Origin: CBDCWQ01 sp965223435
GTDB lineage: Bacteria; Myxococcota; Kuafuiibacteriia; Kuafuiibacteriales; Kuafuiibacteriaceae
Assembly: GCA_965223435.1 (NCBI GenBank)
Contig: CBDCWQ010000014.1
Span: forward strand, 62,001 to 126,000
Length of the DNA: 64,000 nt
Direction: 5' to 3'
The first letter of the stretch is position 1. Each line of letters starts with the position of its first letter. The translations under genes and the position numbers were made by a program. The notes beneath the pieces are model-generated. The model saw nothing but the letters and a program-made list of their open reading frames with translations, was not told the DNA's origin and searched no databases. Positions 53,777 to 63,180 of this stretch are shown one piece after another.

Positions 53777-56700
53777 ATGGCGTTCTACAACGCGCGGAAC
53801 CAGATTCGAATCGTCACCGCGACGTCCTTGTTCGACGGCCATGATGCCAGCATCAACATCATCCGACGTATTCTTCAAGAAGCCGGCGCCGAAGTTATTC
53901 ACTTAGGGCACAATCGCAGCGCCCAAGAGATCGTCAAAGCGGCCATCGAGGAGGATGTACAGGGTATCGCCGTCTCCAGCTATCAGGGTGGGCACTTGGA
54001 ATACTACGGCTACATTCGCCAGCTGTTGGACGAGGGCCACGCACCCCGCGTCCGCATCTACGGGGGTGGCGGTGGGGTGATCGTTCCTCGAGAAATCCGC
54101 GCGCTTGAAGAAAAAACCGTCCAACGGATCTTCAGCCCCGACGACGGCCGAACCCTGGGTCTGGAAGGCATGGTGAACACCATACTCGAGGGCTGTGACT
54201 ACTCTACGCTCAGTGCCCCCCCAAAATGCCCCGAAAAAACCGACAACCCTGACGACCGGCAGAAAACATGGCCCGTAGGGCGCCTCGTGACCGCGGTGGA
54301 AATGTCGCTCGCCAAAACCCTCCCCCCAAGCTGGTTGCCCTGGATGGAGGTCCTCGAAAGCACCTCCCGAGATGCGCCGACACTCGGCATCACGGGCCCC
54401 GGAGGGGCGGGCAAGTCCACCATGACCGACGAGCTTGTTCGACGCTTTTTGGCCGACTTCCCCCACAAGAAGATTGCGGTACTTTGTGTGGATCCGAGCA
54501 AACGAAGAACCGGAGGCGCACTGCTCGGCGACCGGCTGCGGATGAACGCCATCCACTCGCCGCGCGTCTTCGTGCGGAGCCTCGCCACCCGCCATTCGTC
54601 CACGGAGCTTTCTTCGGCCACCGAAGGTGCGGTCCGGGTGTGCCAAGCCGCTGGTTTCGATCTGATCGTGGTCGAGAGCGCCGGCAGCGGACAAAAGGAC
54701 TCCGCGGTACACGCCCTGTGCGATGTCAGCCTCTACGTCATGACCCAAGAGTTTGGAGCCCCGACCCAACTCGAAAAAATCGAGATGATCGACATTTCGG
54801 ACTGTATCGCCATCAATAAGGCAGAGCGGCGGGGCTCACAAGACGCCCTTCACCAAGTCCGGAAGCAGTACTGTCGCAGCCGCGGCATTCGTTTTTCCAT
54901 AGAGGAAGCCCATGGTCTCCCCGTGTTTGCCACCAGTGCACACCGGTTCAATGACTCGGGTACCGGTGCGCTTTACCAGGCCTTGCTTGAAAAACTCCAA
55001 AAGAGCGCGCATGCATTCAGCAAGGGCCCAAAGGCCCAATCCCCAACGCCGTCACCCCAAAAAGCCAACGACCCCAAAGAGCTGGGTCAAGGCCTTCTTG
55101 ACGTGACAAAAACGTTAAGGCGCTACCAAAAACGCGCGCTTGAAGCGAAAGCCAGCGCCAGCCGCGCCTACACGCTGTTTGAAGTCCTCAAACACGCGCA
55201 CACCCACTTCAAGGATCTTGCCCCTCTGGAAAAAGCGCCAGCGCCCTCTGATACCGAAGCGTATCTGACCCTCGTTCAGGCCTACAACACCGCCCTCGAT
55301 GACCTTGAACCCGACCTCACCGCGTACCAGCGCGCCTTCCGTCAGATACGGGCCCAACAAGGCCAAGAAGAGCTGAGCTACAAGGTTCGAGGCCGCACCA
55401 TCAAAAAGCCTCTCTACTCCAGATCTTTGTCCGGCACCGGCATTCCCAAACTGGCCCTGCCCCAGTTTTCGGACTGGGGAGACCTTCTCCTGTGGCTCAA
55501 AAAAGAAAACCTGCCCGGCGCCTTTCCGTTCACGGCCGGCGTCTTTCCCCTGAAACGAACCACGGAGGAAGCCCCCACCCGAATGTTCGCGGGCGAAGGC
55601 CCGCCTGAGCGCACCAACCAACGCTTTCACCTCTTGTCTCAAGGGTTCAGTACGGCGCGACTGTCGACCGCCTTTGATAGCGTTACGCTGTATGGCGAAG
55701 ACCCCGATGAGCGACCGGATATCTTCGGGAAAATCGGAGAATCCGGAGTATCGGTCGCCACCGTGGAAGACATCGAAAAACTCTATGCGGGATTTCGCTT
55801 GAGCGACCCCAAAACGTCGGTTTCGATGACCATCAATGGTCCTGCACCGATCATTCTCGCATTTTTTATGAATGCAGCCATCCGGCAGGACACACGCTTC
55901 TTTTTGAAACAGGATGGGCGGCTCCCCATATCGGATGCCGATTGCCTCCGCCCCGACCACGAAAGAGGGGACAGTTGGGCCAACGTGCGGGCAAAACTGA
56001 GTGATGAAGAATTCGAGAAAATCTCGTTGACAACTTTGGGGTCTGTTCGCGGAACGGTACAGGCCGATATTCTCAAAGAGGATCAGGCGCAAAACACCTG
56101 CATCTTCTCGACCGGTTTCGCGCTCAAAATGATGGGTGATGTCCAGGCCTATTTCATCGAACACAACGTCCGCAACTACTATTCCGTGAGCATCAGCGGC
56201 TACCACATCGCAGAAGCAGGCGCGAACCCCATCACTCAACTCGCATTGACGCTCGCCAACGGCTTCACCTACGTCCAGTACTATCTGTCCCGCGGAATGG
56301 CCATCGACGACTTTGCGCCCAATCTTTCTTTTTTCTTCTCCAATGGCTTGGACCCTGAGTACGCGGTCATCGGGCGGGTCGCCAGGCGCATCTGGGCGGT
56401 CGCCCTTCGCGATTTATACGGTGCCAACGAACGGAGCCAAAAACTCAAATACCACATCCAGACATCGGGCCGCTCCCTTCACGCCATGGAAATGGACTTC
56501 AACGATATCCGCACTACCTTGCAGGCGCTGATGGCCATTCAGGACAACTGCAACTCGCTTCACACCAATGCCTTCGACGAAGCCCTCACCACCCCTACCG
56601 AAAATTCGGTCCGGCGCGCCCTCGCGATCCAGATGATCATCAACCGAGAACTCGGCCTGAGCCAAAATGAAAACCCCCTACAGGGCAGCTTCTTTATGGA

Positions 56701-57154
56701 GGCTCTCACCGATCTCGTCGAAGCCGCGGTCCTTGAGGAGTTCGATCGCCTCTCGGAACGGGGCGGCGTATTGGGCGCGATGGAGACCCAATATCAACGA
56801 AACAAGATCCAAGAAGAATCGCTTCACTACGAACGCCTCAAACACGAAGGCCACCTTCCAGTCATCGGCGTGAATACGTTTGTCAAAAGCGGCACCGATT
56901 ACGCCCGCGAGGCCGACAAGGTGGAGCTTCGGCGAACCGACTACGACGAAAAACGCCGGTGCATCGCACGGCTCAAGGACTTTCAAGGCCGACACAAAAT
57001 GACCGCCCAAGAAAGCCTGACCCGGCTTCGAGAGACCGTTCTGAATGGCGGCAACATTTTTTGCGAACTGATGGAGACCACCCAGTACGCGAGCTTGGGC
57101 CAGATCACCCACGCCCTCTATGACGTCGGCGGAAAGTACCGACGCAACATGTGA
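53777..57154 (+). CDS. icmF: Fused isobutyryl-CoA mutase IcmF (B12 domain, MeaI-type GTPase, mutase)
   Basis: 1125 residues, IcmF length. The N-terminal cobalamin domain (1-140) has ATSLFDGHDASINIIRRIL with the base-off His, followed by IAVSSYQGGH and IYGGGGGVI. The G-protein chaperone domain (about 195-430) has Walker A GPGGAGKST at 207-214 and CVDPSKRRTGGALLGDR. The mutase barrel occupies about 560-1125. At residue 604 the substrate-site motif is RMFAGEG; Phe there matches isobutyryl-CoA mutases, while methylmalonyl-CoA mutases carry Tyr. It interconverts isobutyryl-CoA and n-butyryl-CoA with adenosylcobalamin, its GTPase loading and protecting the cofactor. A related pivalyl-CoA activity cannot be excluded. 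It stands alone here. Confidence 0.95.
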   Translation: MAFYNARNQIRIVTATSLFDGHDASINIIRRILQEAGAEVIHLGHNRSAQEIVKAAIEEDVQGIAVSSYQGGHLEYYGYIRQLLDEGHAPRVRIYGGGGGVIVPREIRALEEKTVQRIFSPDDGRTLGLEGMVNTILEGCDYSTLSAPPKCPEKTDNPDDRQKTWPVGRLVTAVEMSLAKTLPPSWLPWMEVLESTSRDAPTLGITGPGGAGKSTMTDELVRRFLADFPHKKIAVLCVDPSKRRTGGALLGDRLRMNAIHSPRVFVRSLATRHSSTELSSATEGAVRVCQAAGFDLIVVESAGSGQKDSAVHALCDVSLYVMTQEFGAPTQLEKIEMIDISDCIAINKAERRGSQDALHQVRKQYCRSRGIRFSIEEAHGLPVFATSAHRFNDSGTGALYQALLEKLQKSAHAFSKGPKAQSPTPSPQKANDPKELGQGLLDVTKTLRRYQKRALEAKASASRAYTLFEVLKHAHTHFKDLAPLEKAPAPSDTEAYLTLVQAYNTALDDLEPDLTAYQRAFRQIRAQQGQEELSYKVRGRTIKKPLYSRSLSGTGIPKLALPQFSDWGDLLLWLKKENLPGAFPFTAGVFPLKRTTEEAPTRMFAGEGPPERTNQRFHLLSQGFSTARLSTAFDSVTLYGEDPDERPDIFGKIGESGVSVATVEDIEKLYAGFRLSDPKTSVSMTINGPAPIILAFFMNAAIRQDTRFFLKQDGRLPISDADCLRPDHERGDSWANVRAKLSDEEFEKISLTTLGSVRGTVQADILKEDQAQNTCIFSTGFALKMMGDVQAYFIEHNVRNYYSVSISGYHIAEAGANPITQLALTLANGFTYVQYYLSRGMAIDDFAPNLSFFFSNGLDPEYAVIGRVARRIWAVALRDLYGANERSQKLKYHIQTSGRSLHAMEMDFNDIRTTLQALMAIQDNCNSLHTNAFDEALTTPTENSVRRALAIQMIINRELGLSQNENPLQGSFFMEALTDLVEAAVLEEFDRLSERGGVLGAMETQYQRNKIQEESLHYERLKHEGHLPVIGVNTFVKSGTDYAREADKVELRRTDYDEKRRCIARLKDFQGRHKMTAQESLTRLRETVLNGGNIFCELMETTQYASLGQITHALYDVGGKYRRNM

Positions 57155-57173
57155 GCCATGTCGCTGGCCGCGT

Positions 57174-60100
57174 CTACTGAGGCGACGCGTCCTCCCACAC
57201 CAGCGAAACCTCTTCGTCTAGGGTACCCAAACCTGCAATGTCGAGGACGTAGTCAACACCCCCGATAGAAAATGCGACTTGGATGCCTTCAAAACTTTCC
57301 GTCAGGTCGACCGAGGCTGAAGCCTCTGCCAGGGGCCCGATTCCAAAAACGGTGGCAAAAGCTGCGTTCTCTGCAGTGCGGCGGTACTCCAGGGCATACG
57401 CGGGCGCCTCTTGTTCGTAACGGCTTGAATGCCAGCCCTGCCGAGGAGCGGTTTCTCCCTTCTTGAACGCCACCGCCAGAGGGTCCAAAGAGGCCTGATG
57501 GATGCCCAGCCAGGTCTTTTGCTTCGCGTCTTGGACAAAAACTTCGGACGAATCGCCACTGACCACGGCGTCGGGCGCCAAATGCCACGTTTGAGTATAC
57601 TCGTGCGCGGTCTGGCTTTCAAGGCGATCAACGACCACCAACAGACTCCGCCCAATGAGCGCGACCCCGCGTGCGTGACGAACCCCTTCGTAAAGCTCGT
57701 GGAAGCCTGACTGGTAGGACCAACCGTCGGCCGCAATGGTGCGCCCCGCAACACCCGTCCCCTCAGGTTGGTCGAGTCCATCCACGACCACGGTGTTGTG
57801 GGCACGCGTACTCCAGTAATAGTCGTGTCGGTCGCCTCGCTCGTAGGTATACAGACCGGGGTCCTCCAGCACCGTTCGACCAGCCCCGTAAAAATGGATG
57901 TTCAAGGCATCGAGATGACTATGGGCCGTTCGGTACGGTCCGATATCAAAAATGAGTTGAGCTTGATCCTCGAAGTCCGACACCGGACCAAAACCAGATC
58001 GCAAGATAGCCTGGCCGGAGGAAGGAAACAAAACCACCTTCTCACTGGGTTCAATGCCCTCCCGGCCTGCACTCCGCACATATCGAAACTCGGGCTCTTG
58101 CAATTCGAGCCGGTCGAAGACGGTCCGCTGATAGGTTCGAATACTCTGTTGCACACTTGAGCCCAGCATGGGGACCAGACCATTGGGCTGGGCGATCAGC
58201 GTTGCATATCGAACCATGTTCGCGATCCGCTCATCAAAAAAGGGCGTCAGCTTGACACCGGTCACCGAAGCCCAATCCTGGATCTGCCAAAAGAAGACAA
58301 GCACGTAGAAGTGGTAAAAAGGAGACTGCTCAACTTCTACGCCATCTTCGTCTACGGCGACAAACACGAGGTTGTTGAGACGCTCAATGGCCACTTCGCG
58401 CCAAGCCTCCGATTGAGAGAATTGGGGGAAATTGACGGCAATCAACAAGAGCGCCGCAGCTTCCGTGACGCCGTGGTTGAACGATGCCTCGAAGTTTTTG
58501 GGATCAAAAAGGAAGGTCCCGGTCTCTTCAATGATGGCGACCAGCCCCGCGTCCAACTCTGCATCGAGATCACCCGAAGCACGGAGTTTCTGGACGATGT
58601 TGACCAACGACATGCCCCTAAAGGCGCTGGTATGTTTGTCCCAAAGATAACTGTCGGGCGTGTTCGGGGCCCCCTGAACAAAGGATTCCAGAACGGCAAG
58701 CAGCTTGTCACGATAGCGAACGTCGCCGGTGCTCCGATAGGCAAACAGAAGGTGCCTGAGGGGCCTAAGGCCGTAAAAGAGAAAGCGCCAGTACTTTTCG
58801 TTGAAGGGATTCTCTTGCCAAGTCGGCAGCCCCGGCAAACAGGCGGGCGGCGATCGCGGCAGATCCCAGCAGTCTTCCAGTGCCTGGTTCGCGACGGACA
58901 ACGTGCCCGCATCCAAAAAGTCGTAGATGACCTCCGCACCGAGCGTTCCCTCGGGCAACGCGCACGCATCGTAGCCCCTAGGCAACCCGAATGCCGTACC
59001 GTTGTTGTCACCACACACCAATCCGCCGTGGCACTGATTGTCGGCATCGCAATCACCCGCCCCATACCCACAAGGGAACAGGACGCTGCAATGATCTGGT
59101 CCACCAGATACGAGGCTCTCAGGGCGACGGCAAGCGCCGCAAGCCCCCCCACAGTCGACCGCGTCTTCGCCTGGGTCCAGTTGGCCATTCAGACACCGCG
59201 GATCCACACACGCATCGGTCGACGAGCTAAACCCAAACCGGGGGCCGTTGTCAGACCCGCACACCAAACCGTCGGCGCATTGCCCCTGCTCACAATCACC
59301 TTCGCCGGCCAGACAGAGAAAACCATCCTGGGCACAAAAATCGGCGTGGCCAAAGGCCAACATGGGCACCCGCCGCTCACAAGCATCGTAGCCCCGAGGA
59401 AGACCAAAGCGCGGACCGTTGTCGTCGCCGCAGACCAGCGAGCCGCTACACTGAAGGTCGCTGTCGCAATCACCCTCTCCGTGGTCACAAGGGAACACCA
59501 CACTGCAAAAATGGGGGCTTCCCGAAACAAGCGTCTCGGGGCGGGCACATGCGCCGCAGGGGCCGCCGCAGTCCGAAGCCTCTTCGCCCGGATCCTGAAC
59601 ACCGTTGGTGCACTGGGCATCGACACAGGCATCGGTGGACGAGCTCAATCCAAAGCGCGGGCCGTTGTCCTCGCCGCAAACCAGCCCGGCACGGCATTCA
59701 TCTCGCTCGCAGTCCCCCTCTCCGACATCACAAAGCACCCCCTCTTGGGTGCAGAATTCAGGGTCGCCCGGCGGCAGCGCGGTGGGCCCACGCTCGCAGG
59801 CATCATAACCGCGTGGAAGGCCAAAGCGGGGCCCATTGTCCTCGCCGCAAACCAAGGTGCCCAAACACTGTGAATCGGCGTCACAATCGCCCTCGCCAAG
59901 AACACAAGGAAACAGATCGCTGCAAAAGTCTCCGCCCCCGGCCACCAGGCTCGCCGGACGCAGACACGAGCCGCACGGGCCACCGCAATCGATTCCCTCT
60001 TCGGCGCCGTCCTGCACGCCGTTGACACACCGCGCATCGACGCAGGCATCCGTGGAGGAACTGAAGCCAAAACGGGGTCCGTTGTTTTCCCCGCACACCA

Positions 60101-60335
60101 GGTCGGGCGCGCAGTGATCTGCCTCACAGTCGCCCTCCCCGGCTTGGCATAGCCTCTCGGTGCTGCAGTAATCGCGGTCCCCAACAATGGGTACCAGCGC
60201 GAGGCCACGGGCTCCAGTCTCGGTGACCGAAGCCCCATCAGACTCCGCCTTGTTTTCGGCGCAAGCGGCTCCAATTCCTATGGAAATAAGCAAGACCGCC
60301 GCACGATGCCCTCCAAAAAAGACACGTGGGCGCAT
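57174..60335 (-). CDS. Heparinase II/III-family (alginate-lyase-like) lipoprotein with Cys-rich N-terminal repeats
   Basis: 1053 residues from ATG 60335; the signal peptide VLLISIGIGAAC ends in a lipobox. Three long Cys-rich repeats follow (repeat entry). The catalytic part, about residues 435-1045, is alpha toroid plus beta sandwich: SFNHGVTEAAALLLIAVNF carries the Asn-His pair, YHFYVLVFFWQIQDW lies in the toroid, and GPYRTAHSHLDALNIHFYG with STRAHNTVVVDG form the second active-site strand. Such enzymes cleave uronate-containing polysaccharides by beta-elimination (PL12/15/17/21-like). Substrate cannot be told by eye; alginate or heparan-like glycans are candidates. It is followed upstream by a second lyase-like lipoprotein on the same strand. 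ATG 60407 is an alternative start. Confidence 0.85.
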   Translation of the reverse strand: MRPRVFFGGHRAAVLLISIGIGAACAENKAESDGASVTETGARGLALVPIVGDRDYCSTERLCQAGEGDCEADHCAPDLVCGENNGPRFGFSSSTDACVDARCVNGVQDGAEEGIDCGGPCGSCLRPASLVAGGGDFCSDLFPCVLGEGDCDADSQCLGTLVCGEDNGPRFGLPRGYDACERGPTALPPGDPEFCTQEGVLCDVGEGDCERDECRAGLVCGEDNGPRFGLSSSTDACVDAQCTNGVQDPGEEASDCGGPCGACARPETLVSGSPHFCSVVFPCDHGEGDCDSDLQCSGSLVCGDDNGPRFGLPRGYDACERRVPMLAFGHADFCAQDGFLCLAGEGDCEQGQCADGLVCGSDNGPRFGFSSSTDACVDPRCLNGQLDPGEDAVDCGGACGACRRPESLVSGGPDHCSVLFPCGYGAGDCDADNQCHGGLVCGDNNGTAFGLPRGYDACALPEGTLGAEVIYDFLDAGTLSVANQALEDCWDLPRSPPACLPGLPTWQENPFNEKYWRFLFYGLRPLRHLLFAYRSTGDVRYRDKLLAVLESFVQGAPNTPDSYLWDKHTSAFRGMSLVNIVQKLRASGDLDAELDAGLVAIIEETGTFLFDPKNFEASFNHGVTEAAALLLIAVNFPQFSQSEAWREVAIERLNNLVFVAVDEDGVEVEQSPFYHFYVLVFFWQIQDWASVTGVKLTPFFDERIANMVRYATLIAQPNGLVPMLGSSVQQSIRTYQRTVFDRLELQEPEFRYVRSAGREGIEPSEKVVLFPSSGQAILRSGFGPVSDFEDQAQLIFDIGPYRTAHSHLDALNIHFYGAGRTVLEDPGLYTYERGDRHDYYWSTRAHNTVVVDGLDQPEGTGVAGRTIAADGWSYQSGFHELYEGVRHARGVALIGRSLLVVVDRLESQTAHEYTQTWHLAPDAVVSGDSSEVFVQDAKQKTWLGIHQASLDPLAVAFKKGETAPRQGWHSSRYEQEAPAYALEYRRTAENAAFATVFGIGPLAEASASVDLTESFEGIQVAFSIGGVDYVLDIAGLGTLDEEVSLVWEDASPQ
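58962..60170 (-). repeat. Three tandem 126-aa Cys-rich supra-repeats in the heparinase-like protein
   Basis: Each supra-repeat is A-B-C: A, GEGDCE...LVCGxxNGPRFGxSSSTDACVD; B, CxNGxxDxGExxxDCGGxCGxC; C, GEGDCD...QCxGxLVCGxxNGPRFGLPRGYDAC. They begin at residues about 80, 218 and 357 of the long frame (period 138-139), giving six GEGDC and three DCGG modules. Spacers such as RPETLVSG and ALPPGDPEF differ. Similar modules are common in myxobacterial secreted proteins. Confidence 0.9.
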
Positions 60336-60648
60336 GTTCTCGAATCCAAAGACGCTCGGGATGACTTGCATGGCCCCTTGCATCCACGTTCGGGTGTTCA
60401 AGATCAACCCTTGAACGGCACCATTTCTTCACTTTTGTCAGCGCACACTGCGCGTGGGCACGACCGCCTGAACCGCAACCCCAGCAAATGTCATCAGGAT
60501 GACAGTATCGCCCTACGACGTTTGCCCGATCCCCACGCCCATGGCCCCCAACCGCTGGGCGAAACCCGTGATACGACCCCGCGACGTCAACTCCAGCGTC
60601 AAAAATATGCCATTCACGCTGGAGGTCACCGCCTTCAGGGGCGACGCC
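60336..60648 (-). other. Intergenic region between two lyase-like genes, with hairpin
   Basis: 313 bases, read from the upstream lyase towards the heparinase. A 9-bp inverted repeat CTCCAGCGT (60591-60599) / ACGCTGGAG (60616-60624) lies just after the upstream stop. On the coding strand a TTTTT occurs in its loop, so it is not a normal terminator. No ORF here has family character; the plus-strand frame 60499-61821 is antisense to the lyase and is rejected. Confidence 0.5.
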
Positions 60649-63180
60649 CTACCGCCGGTCGAAAAACCGAACGCTGGTGATCGAACTCCAGGCATTCTCG
60701 GTGTTCCCACGGCCCACAATGCGAAGGTAACGCCCCACTGCACCTGCACCCAGCCTATGGAGTTCGTGCGCGTTCGAGCGACCCAAACTCTCACGACCAC
60801 GCAAGACCGAATCGAAGTGAACCCCATCAATAGAAGCAAGCAGATCAAACGTCGCAATACGCTTGTCCCCTCGATACCAGGCAATGGCAACCTTCTTGAA
60901 AGACAGAACCCTGCCAAAGTCGTACTCAATGGATTGGCCGGGCGACGGCGCCGACCATCGGGTCTTCAGATCACCATCAAGGGTATTGCTGGCCACGTTT
61001 CCGTCGTCCTCTGTGGCCTGAGCCTCGGCCGGAAAGACCTCGCCCACCGAAGCCGCAGGCGTCACCCCCAAGCGCCGGAGACTCGGTTCTGGCGTCTTGT
61101 CGGTGATGACCCGGTCTATTCTCTTCAGAACAATCTTGTCGAGCTTGAAGCCCTCCTCTCGCACCCGCACCGCAAGCACATGTCGCCCGGGTCCATCGAC
61201 TTGTACGGTCGCGTGCGCACCCGTCCAAACCTCGTCGCTCCACACCCACCGCTTATGCGGCAAAAAGCCCGACATCTTTCCCGCACCGGCCGACTCCACC
61301 CCATCGAGGTCAACGTGCAAGGAATCTGCCGCATGACCACGTCCAAAACCACGGACCAGTACGCGATAGGTGCCTCCTTTCTGGAGGTTCAAACGATAGC
61401 GAAGCGCACCCACACGACCGACACAGGGCAGCTCGTAGCAGGTTCCGGAACCGTTGCGTGTCTCCATGTACCCGTCACCCCTATAGCCCTTTGTTCTCAC
61501 GCCAAACTGCCACTGCGAAGCGCCCACACCCACGTTTTCGTCAAAGTCTTCGGCCTCCACCACAATGACGTCATCGCCTTGAAAACATGGAGGGCCAAGC
61601 CGACGCCGAACCTGCGCTTCGTGAATGTTCGGTGGCCTAAGAGTCCGGGCATCAATATGGGCTTCGCTGGTATGCCAGTCCAGTGCCGAACACGTGCTGT
61701 TTGTAGGAAAACCAACAATATTAAGCCGACCTCCTCCGAACGAACACCCGACGTTGTCGAATTTCCCCGCGCCGCGAATATTCCAGAAGGTATTGTAAGC
61801 TCCCGAATGCGGACCTCGTGACTCCGACCCACCGCTCTTTAGGGCCCGAAGCGGATTCCCAAGATCAATGTTTGTGAAAAGGTTCTGATGGGCGCCCGAC
61901 CGATGGTGATCCATCCCCAGTTTTTCACCGTGACCATTCGAGTAGACGTTTCCCCGGTCGAAACGCGTCAGGGCTAGGTCATGAACAAAAGGAACTTCAA
62001 CGCTGAAGTGGGTTACAAGGTTGTCCGCAGCCGCATCAACAATGAGCGCATGATGCCCATGCTGTGCGGGCGATTCGATGGAGCTTCTGGATCTCGAAAC
62101 CCCGATACGAACGTCGGTCACAGTGCAAAAACGTGTATCCTGGCTCAGGTCGATTCCACGGTCCGCATTGATGATATCGACGTTGCGGACCCAACAATTC
62201 GAAACATCTTCGAACCTGAGGGCGTTGTAGCCGGCTTCGTTGAGGTGACCGCCATAGATGGCGTGTTTGAATTCGATAGACAAGTTCTCAATACCGACTT
62301 CCGTCACCGAGGGTCTTGGTTCCCTAATCTCGGGTTGCCACCTGAGCTGAACATCCACGGGCAAGGGTCTTTCCAACTCAATCCGTCTTCCCGAAACGCT
62401 GGTCAAACGCGATTCGAACCACAGCATGGGCGCACCGTCATACTCCTCGGCAAGTGCACCATCATCGGTATGGAGGTGCCGAAACAAACTCCCGTCACCG
62501 GGGTCCGTTTGAACCAGACGAATCCAATCTCCGGGTCGAAAACGACTCGAGGACACGTCCAACAAGCGTGTGCCTCGGGCCTGAGAATCGGTGACCCGTG
62601 CAAGCCTTTCACCGCGTTCTTCGTCAGCCGCGCGTCCAATCCACAAAAACGCGCCCTTAAAACGCCAGTCTGTCTGGGGCCAAACTTCTTGTCCCGGGCG
62701 CTTGATGTACAAAATCGTGCGTTCTTTGCTCTGCCCCTGCAGAACCCAAGACCCCTTGTTCGTTACTCTGATAATGTCATCGATAAGATATCGGCCGTTG
62801 GGCACAAAAACAGCTTGCCCTGGTTTGGCCGCTTTTATGGCTTTGCTGAATGCGGCAGAATCGTCGGTCCGGCCGTTTCCACGGGCCCCGAAACTTCGAA
62901 CATTGATTCGGTCCAACACATCCGGAATCGGATATTCGCCCGAGCGGTACCCGGCGAAAGAAAAATCAGAAAGGCGATGATCCGGATCCTCTGTATCCCA
63001 CAACTCCCCTTGCCTTCCCCAAAGGGTCGAATAAGCGATAGGAGGGGAGGCTTCGAGCGGCTGGGACGCGACTTTCGCCGACCGCACCTTTTGACCCTCC
63101 CCGCACGAAATCCCCACGAAAAAGAGTACTACAACCGACAACAGTGTCGAACCTCGAACGGAATTTGAAGATGATTTCAT
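60649..63180 (-). CDS. Pectate-lyase-3-like lipoprotein with CBM and F5/8C-type domain
   Basis: 843 residues from ATG 63180, with GAGGA 6 bases ahead. The signal peptide LLSVVVLFFVGISC ends in a lipobox. Residues about 90-500 form a right-handed beta helix beginning INVRSFGARGNGRTDDSAAF, the hallmark of the pectate-lyase-3 superfamily, with WRFKGAFLWIGR and HGEKLGMDHHRSGAHQNLF further on. A CBM6/malectin-like domain (VIVVEAEDFDENVGVGASQW) follows. The last 130 residues resemble F5/8C (ASNTLDGDLKTRWSAPSPGQ, IEYDFGRVLSFKKVAIAW). Specificity is unclear; uronic-acid glycans fit its partner, the heparinase-like lipoprotein downstream. Confidence 0.82.
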   Translation of the reverse strand: MKSSSNSVRGSTLLSVVVLFFVGISCGEGQKVRSAKVASQPLEASPPIAYSTLWGRQGELWDTEDPDHRLSDFSFAGYRSGEYPIPDVLDRINVRSFGARGNGRTDDSAAFSKAIKAAKPGQAVFVPNGRYLIDDIIRVTNKGSWVLQGQSKERTILYIKRPGQEVWPQTDWRFKGAFLWIGRAADEERGERLARVTDSQARGTRLLDVSSSRFRPGDWIRLVQTDPGDGSLFRHLHTDDGALAEEYDGAPMLWFESRLTSVSGRRIELERPLPVDVQLRWQPEIREPRPSVTEVGIENLSIEFKHAIYGGHLNEAGYNALRFEDVSNCWVRNVDIINADRGIDLSQDTRFCTVTDVRIGVSRSRSSIESPAQHGHHALIVDAAADNLVTHFSVEVPFVHDLALTRFDRGNVYSNGHGEKLGMDHHRSGAHQNLFTNIDLGNPLRALKSGGSESRGPHSGAYNTFWNIRGAGKFDNVGCSFGGGRLNIVGFPTNSTCSALDWHTSEAHIDARTLRPPNIHEAQVRRRLGPPCFQGDDVIVVEAEDFDENVGVGASQWQFGVRTKGYRGDGYMETRNGSGTCYELPCVGRVGALRYRLNLQKGGTYRVLVRGFGRGHAADSLHVDLDGVESAGAGKMSGFLPHKRWVWSDEVWTGAHATVQVDGPGRHVLAVRVREEGFKLDKIVLKRIDRVITDKTPEPSLRRLGVTPAASVGEVFPAEAQATEDDGNVASNTLDGDLKTRWSAPSPGQSIEYDFGRVLSFKKVAIAWYRGDKRIATFDLLASIDGVHFDSVLRGRESLGRSNAHELHRLGAGAVGRYLRIVGRGNTENAWSSITSVRFFDRR

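Noticed and set aside
58311..59873. Plus-strand 520-codon frame
   Set aside because: It lies wholly antisense to the heparinase-like gene and its repeats mirror the Cys-rich modules; no ribosome site or family match.
61981..63168. Plus-strand 395-codon frame
   Set aside because: Antisense to the pectate-lyase-like gene, whose domains and lipobox are clear.
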